A DNA stretch of 22,740 bases from an uncultured Eubacteriales bacterium (GTDB lineage: Bacteria; Bacillota; Clostridia; Oscillospirales; Oscillospiraceae). The notes beneath the pieces were generated by a model. That model saw nothing but the letters and a program-made list of their open reading frames with translations. It was not told the origin of the DNA and searched no databases. Of this stretch, positions 12,413 to 18,022 are shown one piece after another. The stretch lies in NCBI GenBank assembly GCA_902465435.1, contig CABQNH010000031.1:1-22740 (forward strand), written 5' to 3'. Both the position numbers and the translations under genes were made by a program. The stretch's first letter is position 1, and each line of letters opens with the position of its first letter.

Positions 12413-12988
12413 TTATCCGTTTGCCTCGCGCTTTTTCCGGAAACGCTCCTGCAGTCCCCAGAACGCGTCGGACAGCATATCACTGATGCTGTCCTCCGGC
12501 CAGTTCAAATATGCCGTTGCGGCCATAGTCGCAATCCCATGCACATAAATCCACATTTCAAGGTGGAAGCGATACGCCTCTTCCTCGCTCATCCCGGTTT
12601 TCTGCTCGATCAGCGTAAGAAGTGGCTGCAGGGACGCGCGGCCGTCCTCAATGGCTTCTCCGGTGCGGTCGCGCATAAAAAGCAGCTTAAACAGCTCCCG
12701 CTCCTCCTTTGCAAAGCGAATATAGGCCATACCGCTTGCTTTATAGGGCAGCTCCTCCGCCCGTTCCATCGCAGCGGCAAGCGTGCTTTGATATCGCGCC
12801 TCCGCCGCCTCCCGAACCGCACCCAGCACCTCGTCCATACTCTCGAACTGGCTGAAGATCGGCTTGGAGGATGCGCCGAGCCGTTCACCCAGTGCCCTTG
12901 CCGTCACGGCAGAGATACCCCGCTCACGCGTGATTTCCAAGGCCGCATCCACGATCTGCTCGCGCGTAAACAAAAACTTCCGCGGCAA
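12413..12988 (-). CDS. TetR-family transcriptional regulator
   Basis: This 191-aa repressor controls its own operon. The N-terminal helix-turn-helix spans about residues 8-55 (FTREQIVDAALEITRERG, VTARALGERLGASSKPIFSQF). The C-terminal ligand-binding part is helical and includes a segment WIYVHGIATMAAT. The start codon is TTG at 12988, with AAGGAGG 8 nt upstream; no in-frame ATG lies near the start of the domain. The 36-bp palindrome at 13004-13039, adjacent to the -10 box, is the expected operator, so ligand binding would derepress the regulator and the ABC exporter together. The ligand is unknown. Confidence 0.94.
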   Translation of the reverse strand: MPRKFLFTREQIVDAALEITRERGISAVTARALGERLGASSKPIFSQFESMDEVLGAVREAAEARYQSTLAAAMERAEELPYKASGMAYIRFAKEERELFKLLFMRDRTGEAIEDGRASLQPLLTLIEQKTGMSEEEAYRFHLEMWIYVHGIATMAATAYLNWPEDSISDMLSDAFWGLQERFRKKREANG

Positions 12989-13003
12989 TCCTACCCCCTC
13001 CTT

Positions 13004-13039
13004 TAAAGAAACATATGTAGCGCTACATTTGTTTCTTTA
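13004..13039. promoter_or_regulatory. TetR operator (36-bp near-perfect palindrome)
   Basis: Arms 13004-13021 and 13022-13039 are complementary with a single mismatched pair. The core ATGTAGCGCTACAT is perfect. It begins at the -10 box and covers the expected transcription start of the TetR-ABC operon, an ideal position for repression. TGTAGCGCTACA-type sites are common for TetR regulators of Gram-positive bacteria. Confidence 0.85.
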
Positions 13040-13067
13040 TTCTAATGCGCGCCCCCCAAAATGTCAA
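13039..13067 (-). promoter_or_regulatory. Promoter of the TetR-ABC operon
   Basis: On the minus strand a perfect TTGACA (13067-13062) is followed after 17 nt by TAGAAT (13044-13039). It touches the palindromic operator. Confidence 0.85.
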
Positions 13068-13111
13068 GCGTTTTTTCCGTATCGGCGGCACACCAAAGCG
13101 CTAAAAAGGGA

Positions 13112-13140
13112 TTTTCAAACGAACATCCATGCGGTATAAT
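13112..13140 (+). promoter_or_regulatory. Promoter of the chromate-transporter-family gene pair
   Basis: TTTTCA (13112-13117) and a perfect TATAAT (13135-13140) are 17 nt apart. The leader is about 95 nt long. It diverges from the TetR operon promoter 45 nt away. Confidence 0.65.
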
Positions 13141-13241
13141 AGTTCTGCTGCAAAATGCGTCGTTTGCCTCCACTCGCCGCTCCCTGCGCGCAGGCAGCAG
13201 AATTCAGCGCCCCGGGCGCAGATCGGGAGGAATGCTTCCCC

Positions 13242-13814
13242 ATGAAAAAGCTGACCGCATTATTCTTGACCTTTTTAAAAATCGGCGCGTTTACCTTTGG
13301 CGGCGGCTACGCCATGGTTGCGCTGCTGGAAAACGAATTTCTTGAGAAAAAGAAATGGATGAAGAAGGACGAGTTTCTCGATATGGTGGCCATTGCCGAG
13401 TCCACGCCGGGGCCGGTCGCCGTCAACAGCGCAACCTATATCGGCTACCGCGTCGCAGGTACTGCAGGCGCGGCGCTGGCCACGCTGGCCGTCAGTCTCC
13501 CCTCCTTTGTTATCATTTATTGTATTTCCCTGTTCTTTGACCGTTTTCTGCAGCTTCGCTGCGTTGCCTCCGCTTTCCATGGAATTCAGGTCTGCGTCAT
13601 TTATCTGATTGCCTCGGCCGGTTTTAAAATGTACCGCAGTCTGGAAAAGACCGCGCTGAATCGGGGAATTCTGCTTGCCGTGCTCCTTGCCATGCTGGTT
13701 TGCACGCTCTGCGCCGTCTCGCTTTCCTCCGTTGTCCTGATTCTGCTGTGCGGGACGGTCGGTCTTTCCCTTTTCCTCCTGAAAAAAAATCGAAAGGATC
13801 GGAATGCAATATGA
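13242..13814 (+). CDS. CHR-family (chromate transporter family) half-size protein, first of pair
   Basis: This is a membrane protein of 190 aa, about half of a full ChrA (about 400 aa). It begins with FLKIGAFTFGGGYAMVALLENEF (residues 9-31) and has the signature AESTPGPVAVNSATYIGYRVAG near 60-81, both diagnostic of the CHR domain. About five or six hydrophobic segments follow, ending in a Lys/Arg-rich tail. I chose ATG at 13242 with GGGAGG 11 nt upstream; the longer frame from 13155 lies mostly in the untranslated leader. It overlaps the second half-gene by ATGA. Paired half-size CHR proteins are thought to work as heterodimers with opposite topology. Chromate export is shown for full-length members; the natural substrate in an anaerobe may be another oxyanion. 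Confidence 0.92.
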   Translation: MKKLTALFLTFLKIGAFTFGGGYAMVALLENEFLEKKKWMKKDEFLDMVAIAESTPGPVAVNSATYIGYRVAGTAGAALATLAVSLPSFVIIYCISLFFDRFLQLRCVASAFHGIQVCVIYLIASAGFKMYRSLEKTALNRGILLAVLLAMLVCTLCAVSLSSVVLILLCGTVGLSLFLLKKNRKDRNAI

Positions 13815-14383
13815 TCTATTTGCGGCTGTTTTTCAGCTTTTTGATGATCGGCGCAATGTCCTTCGGCGGCGGCTACGGCATGGTCTCTCTGGTGCAGGAA
13901 ACCGTTCTCTCCAACGGCTGGCTGACGGAGGGCGAATTCTTAAGCTTCATTGCCGTCTCCGAGTCCACACCGGGGCCGCTTGCCGTGAATATGGCAACCT
14001 TTATCGGCTCCTCGCAGGGCGGCTTTTGGGGCGCGCTGCTTGCCACATTGGGCGTCGTGCTGCCGTCGTTTTTGATCCTTCTGCTGATTGCGTCCGTTTT
14101 AAAAAATCTTACCAGGTATGCGGGCGTCAACGCCTTTCTTTCCGGCGTCCGTCCCTGCGTAGTCGCGCTGATTCTGGCAACGGCCCTGCGTATGGCCTGC
14201 AATACGCTTCTCGGCTTCTCTGGGATGCACAGTCCGTTTCACTGGGATCTGCGCGCAGTCTGCGTGCTGCTCCTGCTGCTCCTTTTCCACGCCGCCTGGA
14301 AGGCACTGCGTAAAAAAACGCCCTCTCCCATTCTGATGATCGGCCTGTCGGCAGCGTTTGGTATTCTTTTTTGGGGCGTATAG
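13811..14383 (+). CDS. CHR-family (chromate transporter family) half-size protein, second of pair
   Basis: This is the partner of the preceding gene, also 190 aa. The N-terminus FFSFLMIGAMSFGGGYGMVSLVQE and the motif SESTPGPLAVNMATFIGSSQ parallel those of the first subunit, showing an old duplication. Five to six membrane segments follow. ATG at 13811 overlaps the first gene's stop codon (ATGA), so translation is coupled and equal amounts are likely. No separate ribosome binding site is evident beyond GAAAGGATCGGAA. A hairpin at 14405-14436 closes the unit. Confidence 0.92.
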   Translation: MIYLRLFFSFLMIGAMSFGGGYGMVSLVQETVLSNGWLTEGEFLSFIAVSESTPGPLAVNMATFIGSSQGGFWGALLATLGVVLPSFLILLLIASVLKNLTRYAGVNAFLSGVRPCVVALILATALRMACNTLLGFSGMHSPFHWDLRAVCVLLLLLLFHAAWKALRKKTPSPILMIGLSAAFGILFWGV

Positions 14384-14404
14384 CCGTCCGGTACCGCAAA
14401 AATC

Positions 14405-14436
14405 CGGGGCGTGGCTCCTTTCCGAACCACGCCCCG
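14405..14436 (+). terminator. Hairpin after the chromate-transporter-family pair
   Basis: A 10-bp perfect GC-rich stem (14405-14414 with 14427-14436) and a 12-nt loop lie 22 nt after the second gene. Only a weak T stretch (ATTTC) follows. Confidence 0.6.
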
Positions 14437-14580
14437 CAGTATTTCAAAAACCTGCCCGGCACGCTGCCAGATTTCAAGAAGGTTCGTAAGACAGTGGAAC
14501 CTCTGAATCCATTCCCCGCAGCGAACGGCAGCCCCTTCCCTCCGCAGCACCTTCTTCCGCGCCTTTCCGCGCAGAGCAAA
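14437..14580. other. Non-coding stretch before the tRNA terminator
   Basis: I see no credible gene here. It contains GGTTC (14481-14485)...GAACC, able to form a weak stem, and the short motif GGAACCTCTGA (from about 14495) that also occurs at about 2118. The open frames crossing it on both strands have no start signals. Confidence 0.5.
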
Positions 14581-14629
14581 GAAAAGCACGATCGTCCTGA
14601 TACCGCAGTATCAAACGACCGTGCTTTTC
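14581..14629 (-). terminator. Terminator of the tRNA-Leu gene
   Basis: It abuts the tRNA 3' end. A 10-bp outer stem (14581-14590 with 14620-14629), a second 5-bp segment with a G-U pair and an inner GATAC/GTATC stem build one long hairpin. On the minus strand the outer arm ends in GCTTTTC followed by TTTG. The plus-strand side is also T-rich, so it may work both ways. Confidence 0.7.
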
Positions 14630-14714
14630 TGGTGCGGAAGATGAGACTTGAACTCACACGACATTTGCCACACGCCCCTCAAACGTGCCTGTCTACCTAT
14701 TCCAGCACTTCCGC
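14630..14714 (-). tRNA. tRNA-Leu (anticodon GAG)
   Basis: Read on the minus strand, the 85-nt sequence folds as a class II tRNA. The acceptor is GCGGAAG with CTTCCGC and a genome-encoded ACCA end. A 3-bp D stem CTG/CAG has GG in the loop. The anticodon stem is CACGT/GCGTG with loop TTGAGGG, giving anticodon GAG. A long variable arm (GGC...GTC) and a T arm GTGAG-TTCAAGT-CTCAT complete it. It decodes CUC/CUU leucine codons. Confidence 0.96.
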
Positions 14715-14748
14715 AGCTATTTATTTCCACGCCTCACAGCGCCTTATT

Positions 14749-14777
14749 ATTATATCGGCAGGATGCGGCTTTGTCAA
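14749..14777 (-). promoter_or_regulatory. Consensus promoter of tRNA-Leu(GAG)
   Basis: On the minus strand a perfect TTGACA (14777-14772), a 17-nt spacer and a perfect TATAAT (14754-14749) lie 35 nt before the tRNA 5' end, as expected of a strong constitutive stable-RNA promoter. Confidence 0.92.
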
Positions 14778-14861
14778 CACTTTTTTGTGAAACTTTTCGA
14801 TTCTTTGCAGCGCCCCGCAAAAACCGCCCGCAAGGGGCTGGCTGCAAGGCGCCGCCCGTTC

Positions 14862-15269
14862 TTACGCCTCGACGCTGATGTGGTCGGCGCCATGCGCCTC
14901 AAACTCCTGCATGTAATCCTCCATACGCGCAACTAGGTCGTCATAATTCTCCTGTGTGATTTCCGGATACCCCATATCGCGCCGCGCCAGCTCCTCTGCC
15001 AGGATATCATAGAAGACCGTATCCTCATAATCCACAATGGCCTCGTGGATTCCGCCGTCATGAAATGCGCGCGACGGCACGGTCTCCCCGTGGTACCGCT
15101 CGGCAAGCCGCCGCATTCCGTTTTGCTCACACAGAGAGAAAAGCTTGCTTTCAATTTTATCATAATCCGCAATGCGGTCACTGCCGCGCGTGGAATTCAG
15201 GATCCAGTTCCCGATATACACCATATCCAGCAGCCGCCGGAACTCCAGATTTGTCAGTTCGATTTGCAT
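14862..15269 (-). CDS. Hypothetical protein, 135 aa
   Basis: I do not recognise this family with confidence. The product is acidic and soluble, without signal peptide or membrane segment, and starts MQIELTNLEFRRLLDMVYIGNWILNS. It then has a charged helical stretch, an HDGG motif near residue 71, and a C-terminal acidic helix (YDDLVARMEDYMQEFEAHGAD). ATG at 15269 has AAAGGGG 8 nt upstream; an in-frame ATG at 15290 lies ahead of that site and is less likely. It has its own promoter (TAGAAA-17-TATAAT). It lies alone between the tRNA and the divergent ddl gene. Codon use matches its neighbours, so it is very likely a real gene. Confidence 0.85.
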   Translation of the reverse strand: MQIELTNLEFRRLLDMVYIGNWILNSTRGSDRIADYDKIESKLFSLCEQNGMRRLAERYHGETVPSRAFHDGGIHEAIVDYEDTVFYDILAEELARRDMGYPEITQENYDDLVARMEDYMQEFEAHGADHISVEA

Positions 15270-15298
15270 AGCGCACACCCCTTTCCCCATTCCCCAAT

Positions 15299-15327
15299 AT
15301 TATATACATGCGCGATGGGAATTTCTA
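15299..15327 (-). promoter_or_regulatory. Promoter of the 135-aa hypothetical gene
   Basis: On the minus strand TAGAAA (15327-15322), a 17-nt spacer and a perfect TATAAT (15304-15299) lie just upstream of the AAAGGGG ribosome binding site. Confidence 0.7.
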
Positions 15328-15360
15328 CAGTAAAATGTACCGACTTTCCGAAAAAAATAC

Positions 15361-15389
15361 TTGTTTTTATGGCGCGTTTTGCATATTAT
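15361..15389 (+). promoter_or_regulatory. Candidate promoter of ddl
   Basis: TTGTTT (15361-15366) and TATTAT (15384-15389) are 17 nt apart. Transcription would start near 15396, about 58 nt before the TTG start of ddl. Confidence 0.55.
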
Positions 15390-15453
15390 ATAGGGTAGTG
15401 TGCCCACGGGTCAGCATCCCGCGGGATTTACTTACGGAAAAGAGGACATTTCT

Positions 15454-16521
15454 TTGAAAAAACTGAGTGTATGCATTCTATTTGGCGGTGTCTCGCCCGA
15501 GCACGAGGTCTCTCTCCGTTCGGCAGAGTCTGTTTTGAACAACATCGACCACGAGAAATACAACATTTTCCCTGTTGGAATTAAAAAGGACGGCGACTGG
15601 ATCCTTTACGGCGGCCGCGACTACAGTCTGCTCCCCACGGGCGAATGGGAGCACTATGCGGGAAACCGCCGCGCCACCATCTCTCCCATGCGCGGGCAGG
15701 GACTTTTGACCTTCGAAGGCGACTGCGTGGTGCGAGAGCGGATCGACGTCGTCTTTCCGGTTTTGCACGGTGAAAACGGGGAGGACGGCGCCATTCAGGG
15801 GCTTTTGCAGCTGGCCGGGCTTCCCTATGTCGGCCCGCACATCGCCGCCTCAGCAACGGCGATGGACAAAACCCTCTCCAAGCTGATCGCCGACCTGTGC
15901 GGCATCCGCAACGCCGCATGGCAGCTCGTAACGCGGCGCAGCTTCGCCGCCGATCCGGACACCGTTATGGACACGATCGAAGCGAAATTCTCCTATCCCG
16001 TCTTTGTTAAGCCCGCAGGAACCGGCTCCTCCGTCGGCGTTTCCAAGGCAAAGGATCGTACCGCGCTTGCCTCCGGACTGAAAAAAGCGCTGCAATTCGA
16101 CAATAAGGTGTTGGTCGAGGAATTCATTAACGGCCATGAGGTCGAGGTCGCCGTTCTGGGCAATTCCTGCCCCGCCGCCTCCATCTGCGGCGAAATCGAC
16201 GCCGGTGCGGAATTCTATGACTATGACGCAAAGTATATCTCCGACTGCGCCGCGCTCTACATTCCTGCCCACATCTCCGAAACGGCCTCCGAAGCGGTCC
16301 GCGAAACAGCGGTTCGTATCTACAGCGCCATGGGCTGCCGCGGCCTTTCGCGCGTGGACTTCTTCGTGACCTACGACGGAGAAGAGGTCGTCTTTAACGA
16401 GATCAACACGATCCCCGGTTTCACGTCCATCTCCATGTATCCCAAGCTTTGGGAAGCCAGCGGCATTTCCTACCCCGCGCTGATCGACGAGCTGCTGCGT
16501 CTCGCGCTGCAAGAGGACTGA
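15454..16521 (+). CDS. ddl: D-alanine--D-alanine ligase
   Basis: Ddl joins two D-alanines with ATP to make the terminal dipeptide of peptidoglycan precursors, in the cytoplasm. It is 355 aa, typical of the family. The ATP-grasp motifs are clear: GGVSPEHEVSL at residues 11-21 (substrate-binding Glu18), HGENGEDGAIQG near 107, VKPAGTGSSVGVSKA near 186, VEEFINGHEVEVAV near 222, YDYDAKY near 255 and the Mg-binding FNEINTIPGFT near 315. The start is TTG at 15454, with AGAGG 9 nt upstream and the protein beginning MKKLSVCILFGG; a GTG at 15400 would add an unrelated 18-residue leader. It is followed after 1 nt by the DUF1934 gene. The omega-loop YDYDAKY favours D-Ala-D-Ala over VanC-type D-Ala-D-Ser ligase. 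Confidence 0.96.
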   Translation: MKKLSVCILFGGVSPEHEVSLRSAESVLNNIDHEKYNIFPVGIKKDGDWILYGGRDYSLLPTGEWEHYAGNRRATISPMRGQGLLTFEGDCVVRERIDVVFPVLHGENGEDGAIQGLLQLAGLPYVGPHIAASATAMDKTLSKLIADLCGIRNAAWQLVTRRSFAADPDTVMDTIEAKFSYPVFVKPAGTGSSVGVSKAKDRTALASGLKKALQFDNKVLVEEFINGHEVEVAVLGNSCPAASICGEIDAGAEFYDYDAKYISDCAALYIPAHISETASEAVRETAVRIYSAMGCRGLSRVDFFVTYDGEEVVFNEINTIPGFTSISMYPKLWEASGISYPALIDELLRLALQED

Positions 16522-16522
16522 T

Positions 16523-16963
16523 ATGGAACGCGAAATTCTGCTGTCCATCCGCGGCACGCAGCGCACTCCGCAGGCCGAACCGGAAACCATCGAGCTGACG
16601 ACGGAGGGATGGCTTGCACGCACGGAAACCGGCTATGTTCTTTCTTACATGGAATCCGCGCTCACCGGTCTGGAGGGCGTTAAAACCGAGTTCCTTATCG
16701 CGCCTGACCGCATCGTTCTGCGGCGGAGCGGCGCACTGCAAACGCAGATGGTCTTTGCCGAGGGCGAGGAAACGCAGTCGCTTTATCAGATGGAGTTCGG
16801 CGCGCTGCTTGTCACGATCTGCGCCAAGACGGTAAGATCGAGCATCACGGCAGACGGTGGCAGCATTGAACTGTGCTACACACTTTCGATCGAAGACACC
16901 CCCGCCGGTATGATCGACTATCATATCGTTGCCGCACCGAAGACAGTGCCGCGCTGCGATTAG
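16523..16963 (+). CDS. DUF1934 (YwiB-like) domain protein
   Basis: A 146-aa cytoplasmic beta-barrel protein of the DUF1934 family, related in fold to lipocalins. Family-typical features are an N-terminal strand REILLSIRGTQ, the central WLARTETGYVLSYMES, the QMEFGALLVTICAKTV segment, and the late IELCYTLSIEDTPAGMIDYHI block. Function is unknown; family members often sit near argS or cell-wall genes in Firmicutes. The start lies 1 nt after the ddl stop codon, with AGAGG 7 nt before the ATG, so the two genes form an operon. A terminator at 17042-17086 ends it. Confidence 0.9.
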   Translation: MEREILLSIRGTQRTPQAEPETIELTTEGWLARTETGYVLSYMESALTGLEGVKTEFLIAPDRIVLRRSGALQTQMVFAEGEETQSLYQMEFGALLVTICAKTVRSSITADGGSIELCYTLSIEDTPAGMIDYHIVAAPKTVPRCD

Positions 16964-17041
16964 CCGCCGCACAAAATAACCTAAGGTAGGAGATCGTTCC
17001 ATCCTGTATCAAGGAAATTTTGCGCTGTTATAAAGACTGTA

Positions 17042-17086
17042 ACTGGAGAAATCGCATGGAATCTGCGATTTCTCCGGTTTTCTTTT
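17042..17086 (+). terminator. Intrinsic terminator of the ddl-DUF1934 operon
   Basis: A 12-bp perfect stem (17045-17056 with 17064-17075, extendable by three outer pairs), a 7-nt loop and the tail TTTTCTTTT (17078-17086) form a textbook rho-independent terminator. Confidence 0.95.
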
Positions 17087-17118
17087 GCAGGAAGACGCGG
17101 CCGCCTGGAAAAACGCAC

Positions 17119-17147
17119 TTGCCTTTTCCGCAGGCCTCCGCTATAAT
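17119..17147 (+). promoter_or_regulatory. Promoter of the lipoprotein gene
   Basis: TTGCCT (17119-17124) and a perfect TATAAT (17142-17147) are 17 nt apart, about 65 nt before the AAAGGAGA ribosome binding site. Confidence 0.75.
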
Positions 17148-17219
17148 ATAAGGCAAGCTTGCAATTCTATTTTTGCAGCGACCATTTCCAAAAAAGAAAA
17201 AGAAAAGGAGAGATTTATC

Positions 17220-17792
17220 ATGTTTCGTAAGAAAGACAGCCGGGAGCATGACGGTACGGCATCCGTAAGGAAGCGCCTTTCGTCCGTTTTCGTCTGCCTG
17301 CTGGTTGCCGCAATGACGCTCGTTCTCGCGCTGTCATTCGCCGGCTGCAAGGGCAAGAGCAGCAGTAAGATTTCCGATCCCTTCACAGACATTTCCATGT
17401 TCGATCCGCCCAGTCTGAAGAAGGTGCAGAGCGCACTTGGCGAAGCGTCGATCTTCAACGAGGACGAGGGCCGCTTGGTCTATAAAAACTTCGAGTATCA
17501 CGGTCTGACCGGTGAGCTGCTCTATCAGAACGACGGCTACGAAAGAATTGAATTCACCTGCAACAGCGGCGTATTTAAGGATGATCCCGACTATGACGCA
17601 AAGCTTGAGGAGTTTTACGCCAAGTGCCAGGAAATTGTCGATCATTTTAACGAACTGTACGGCGAAAGCGAATACTCCGTTGTCTGGGAGGATTATGACT
17701 GGGTAAAGGCAGAGCGCAAGGGTATCAAGGAGCAGATCACCGTAGAATTTGACCAATACGATATCGAGATTCTCGTTCGTACCTACGACTGA
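17220..17792 (+). CDS. Putative small secreted lipoprotein
   Basis: A 190-aa protein I cannot place in a known family. A basic N-terminus (about residues 1-20) leads into a hydrophobic signal segment VFVCLLVAAMTLVLALSF and a lipobox-like FAGC at residues 41-44; cleavage before Cys44 would leave a lipid-anchored surface protein with a KGKSSSK linker. The mature part is acidic, rich in Tyr, Asp and Glu, and ends with a beta-like stretch (EQITVEFDQYDIEILVRTYD). No catalytic motif is visible. ATG at 17220 has AAAGGAGA upstream. It is monocistronic, with its own promoter and terminator. Confidence 0.85.
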   Translation: MFRKKDSREHDGTASVRKRLSSVFVCLLVAAMTLVLALSFAGCKGKSSSKISDPFTDISMFDPPSLKKVQSALGEASIFNEDEGRLVYKNFEYHGLTGELLYQNDGYERIEFTCNSGVFKDDPDYDAKLEEFYAKCQEIVDHFNELYGESEYSVVWEDYDWVKAERKGIKEQITVEFDQYDIEILVRTYD

Positions 17793-17845
17793 CCTTCTTG
17801 GCAATCTGTTTGAAAATGCGTAATATTTTTTGTAGAATATAGCAA

Positions 17846-17880
17846 CGGAAAAAGCCTTGCGCAAGCAGGGCTTTTTCTGT
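17846..17880 (+). terminator. Intrinsic terminator of the lipoprotein gene
   Basis: A 9-bp stem GAAAAAGCC (17848-17856) with GGCTTTTTC (17869-17877) follows the gene by about 55 nt. The right arm supplies the T-run. It overlaps the -35 element of the ssnA promoter. Confidence 0.85.
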
Positions 17881-17885
17881 ATAAT
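17857..17885 (+). promoter_or_regulatory. Candidate promoter of the ssnA leader
   Basis: TTGCGC (17857-17862) and a perfect TATAAT (17880-17885) are 17 nt apart. The -35 is poor, suggesting weak or activated transcription. It would give a leader of about 130 nt. Confidence 0.6.
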
Positions 17886-17904
17886 AAATGTAGAATTAAA
17901 GATT

Positions 17905-18001
17905 GATAGCTGCAACGAAGTGCTTCGCGCACGGGCTTTCGACTATCACTCAGGAGTTTCTTGGGTGGAGATAACGGGGTTTCCCGCTATCCCCATTTTT
18001 T
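17905..18001 (+). promoter_or_regulatory. Structured leader upstream of ssnA, candidate attenuator or riboswitch
   Basis: GATAG (17905-17909) can pair with CTATC (17943-17947), closing a domain of about 43 nt. A second hairpin ACTCAGGA/TCTTGGGT spans 17948-17966. A terminator stem (17967-17978 with 17983-17994, two A-C mismatches) then precedes six T residues (17996-18001), ending just before the ribosome binding site. GATAGC at 17905-17910 is also the exact complement of GCTATC (17986-17991) in the terminator's right arm, so the closing stem and terminator compete with an alternative fold. I cannot assign a known riboswitch class. Confidence 0.5.
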
Positions 18002-18022
18002 CATTTTCAAGGAGGTTTCAAT

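Noticed and set aside
14127..14657. Minus-strand frame of 176 codons crossing the chromate-transporter gene end and the tRNA terminator
   Set aside because: It overlaps a real gene, a terminator and the tRNA 3' flank, and has low-complexity Arg/Ser-rich composition.
15400..15453. N-terminal extension of ddl from GTG at 15400
   Set aside because: The 18 extra residues have no match to the family; a ribosome binding site is correctly spaced only for TTG at 15454.
15850..17002. Minus-strand frames opposite ddl and the DUF1934 gene
   Set aside because: They are shadows of ATP-grasp and DUF1934 coding sequence with no start signals.
17905..18001. Guanine/xanthine-type purine riboswitch upstream of ssnA
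   Set aside because: The context invites it, but I could not find the conserved three-way-junction core of the guanine class; I keep it only as an unassigned structured leader.
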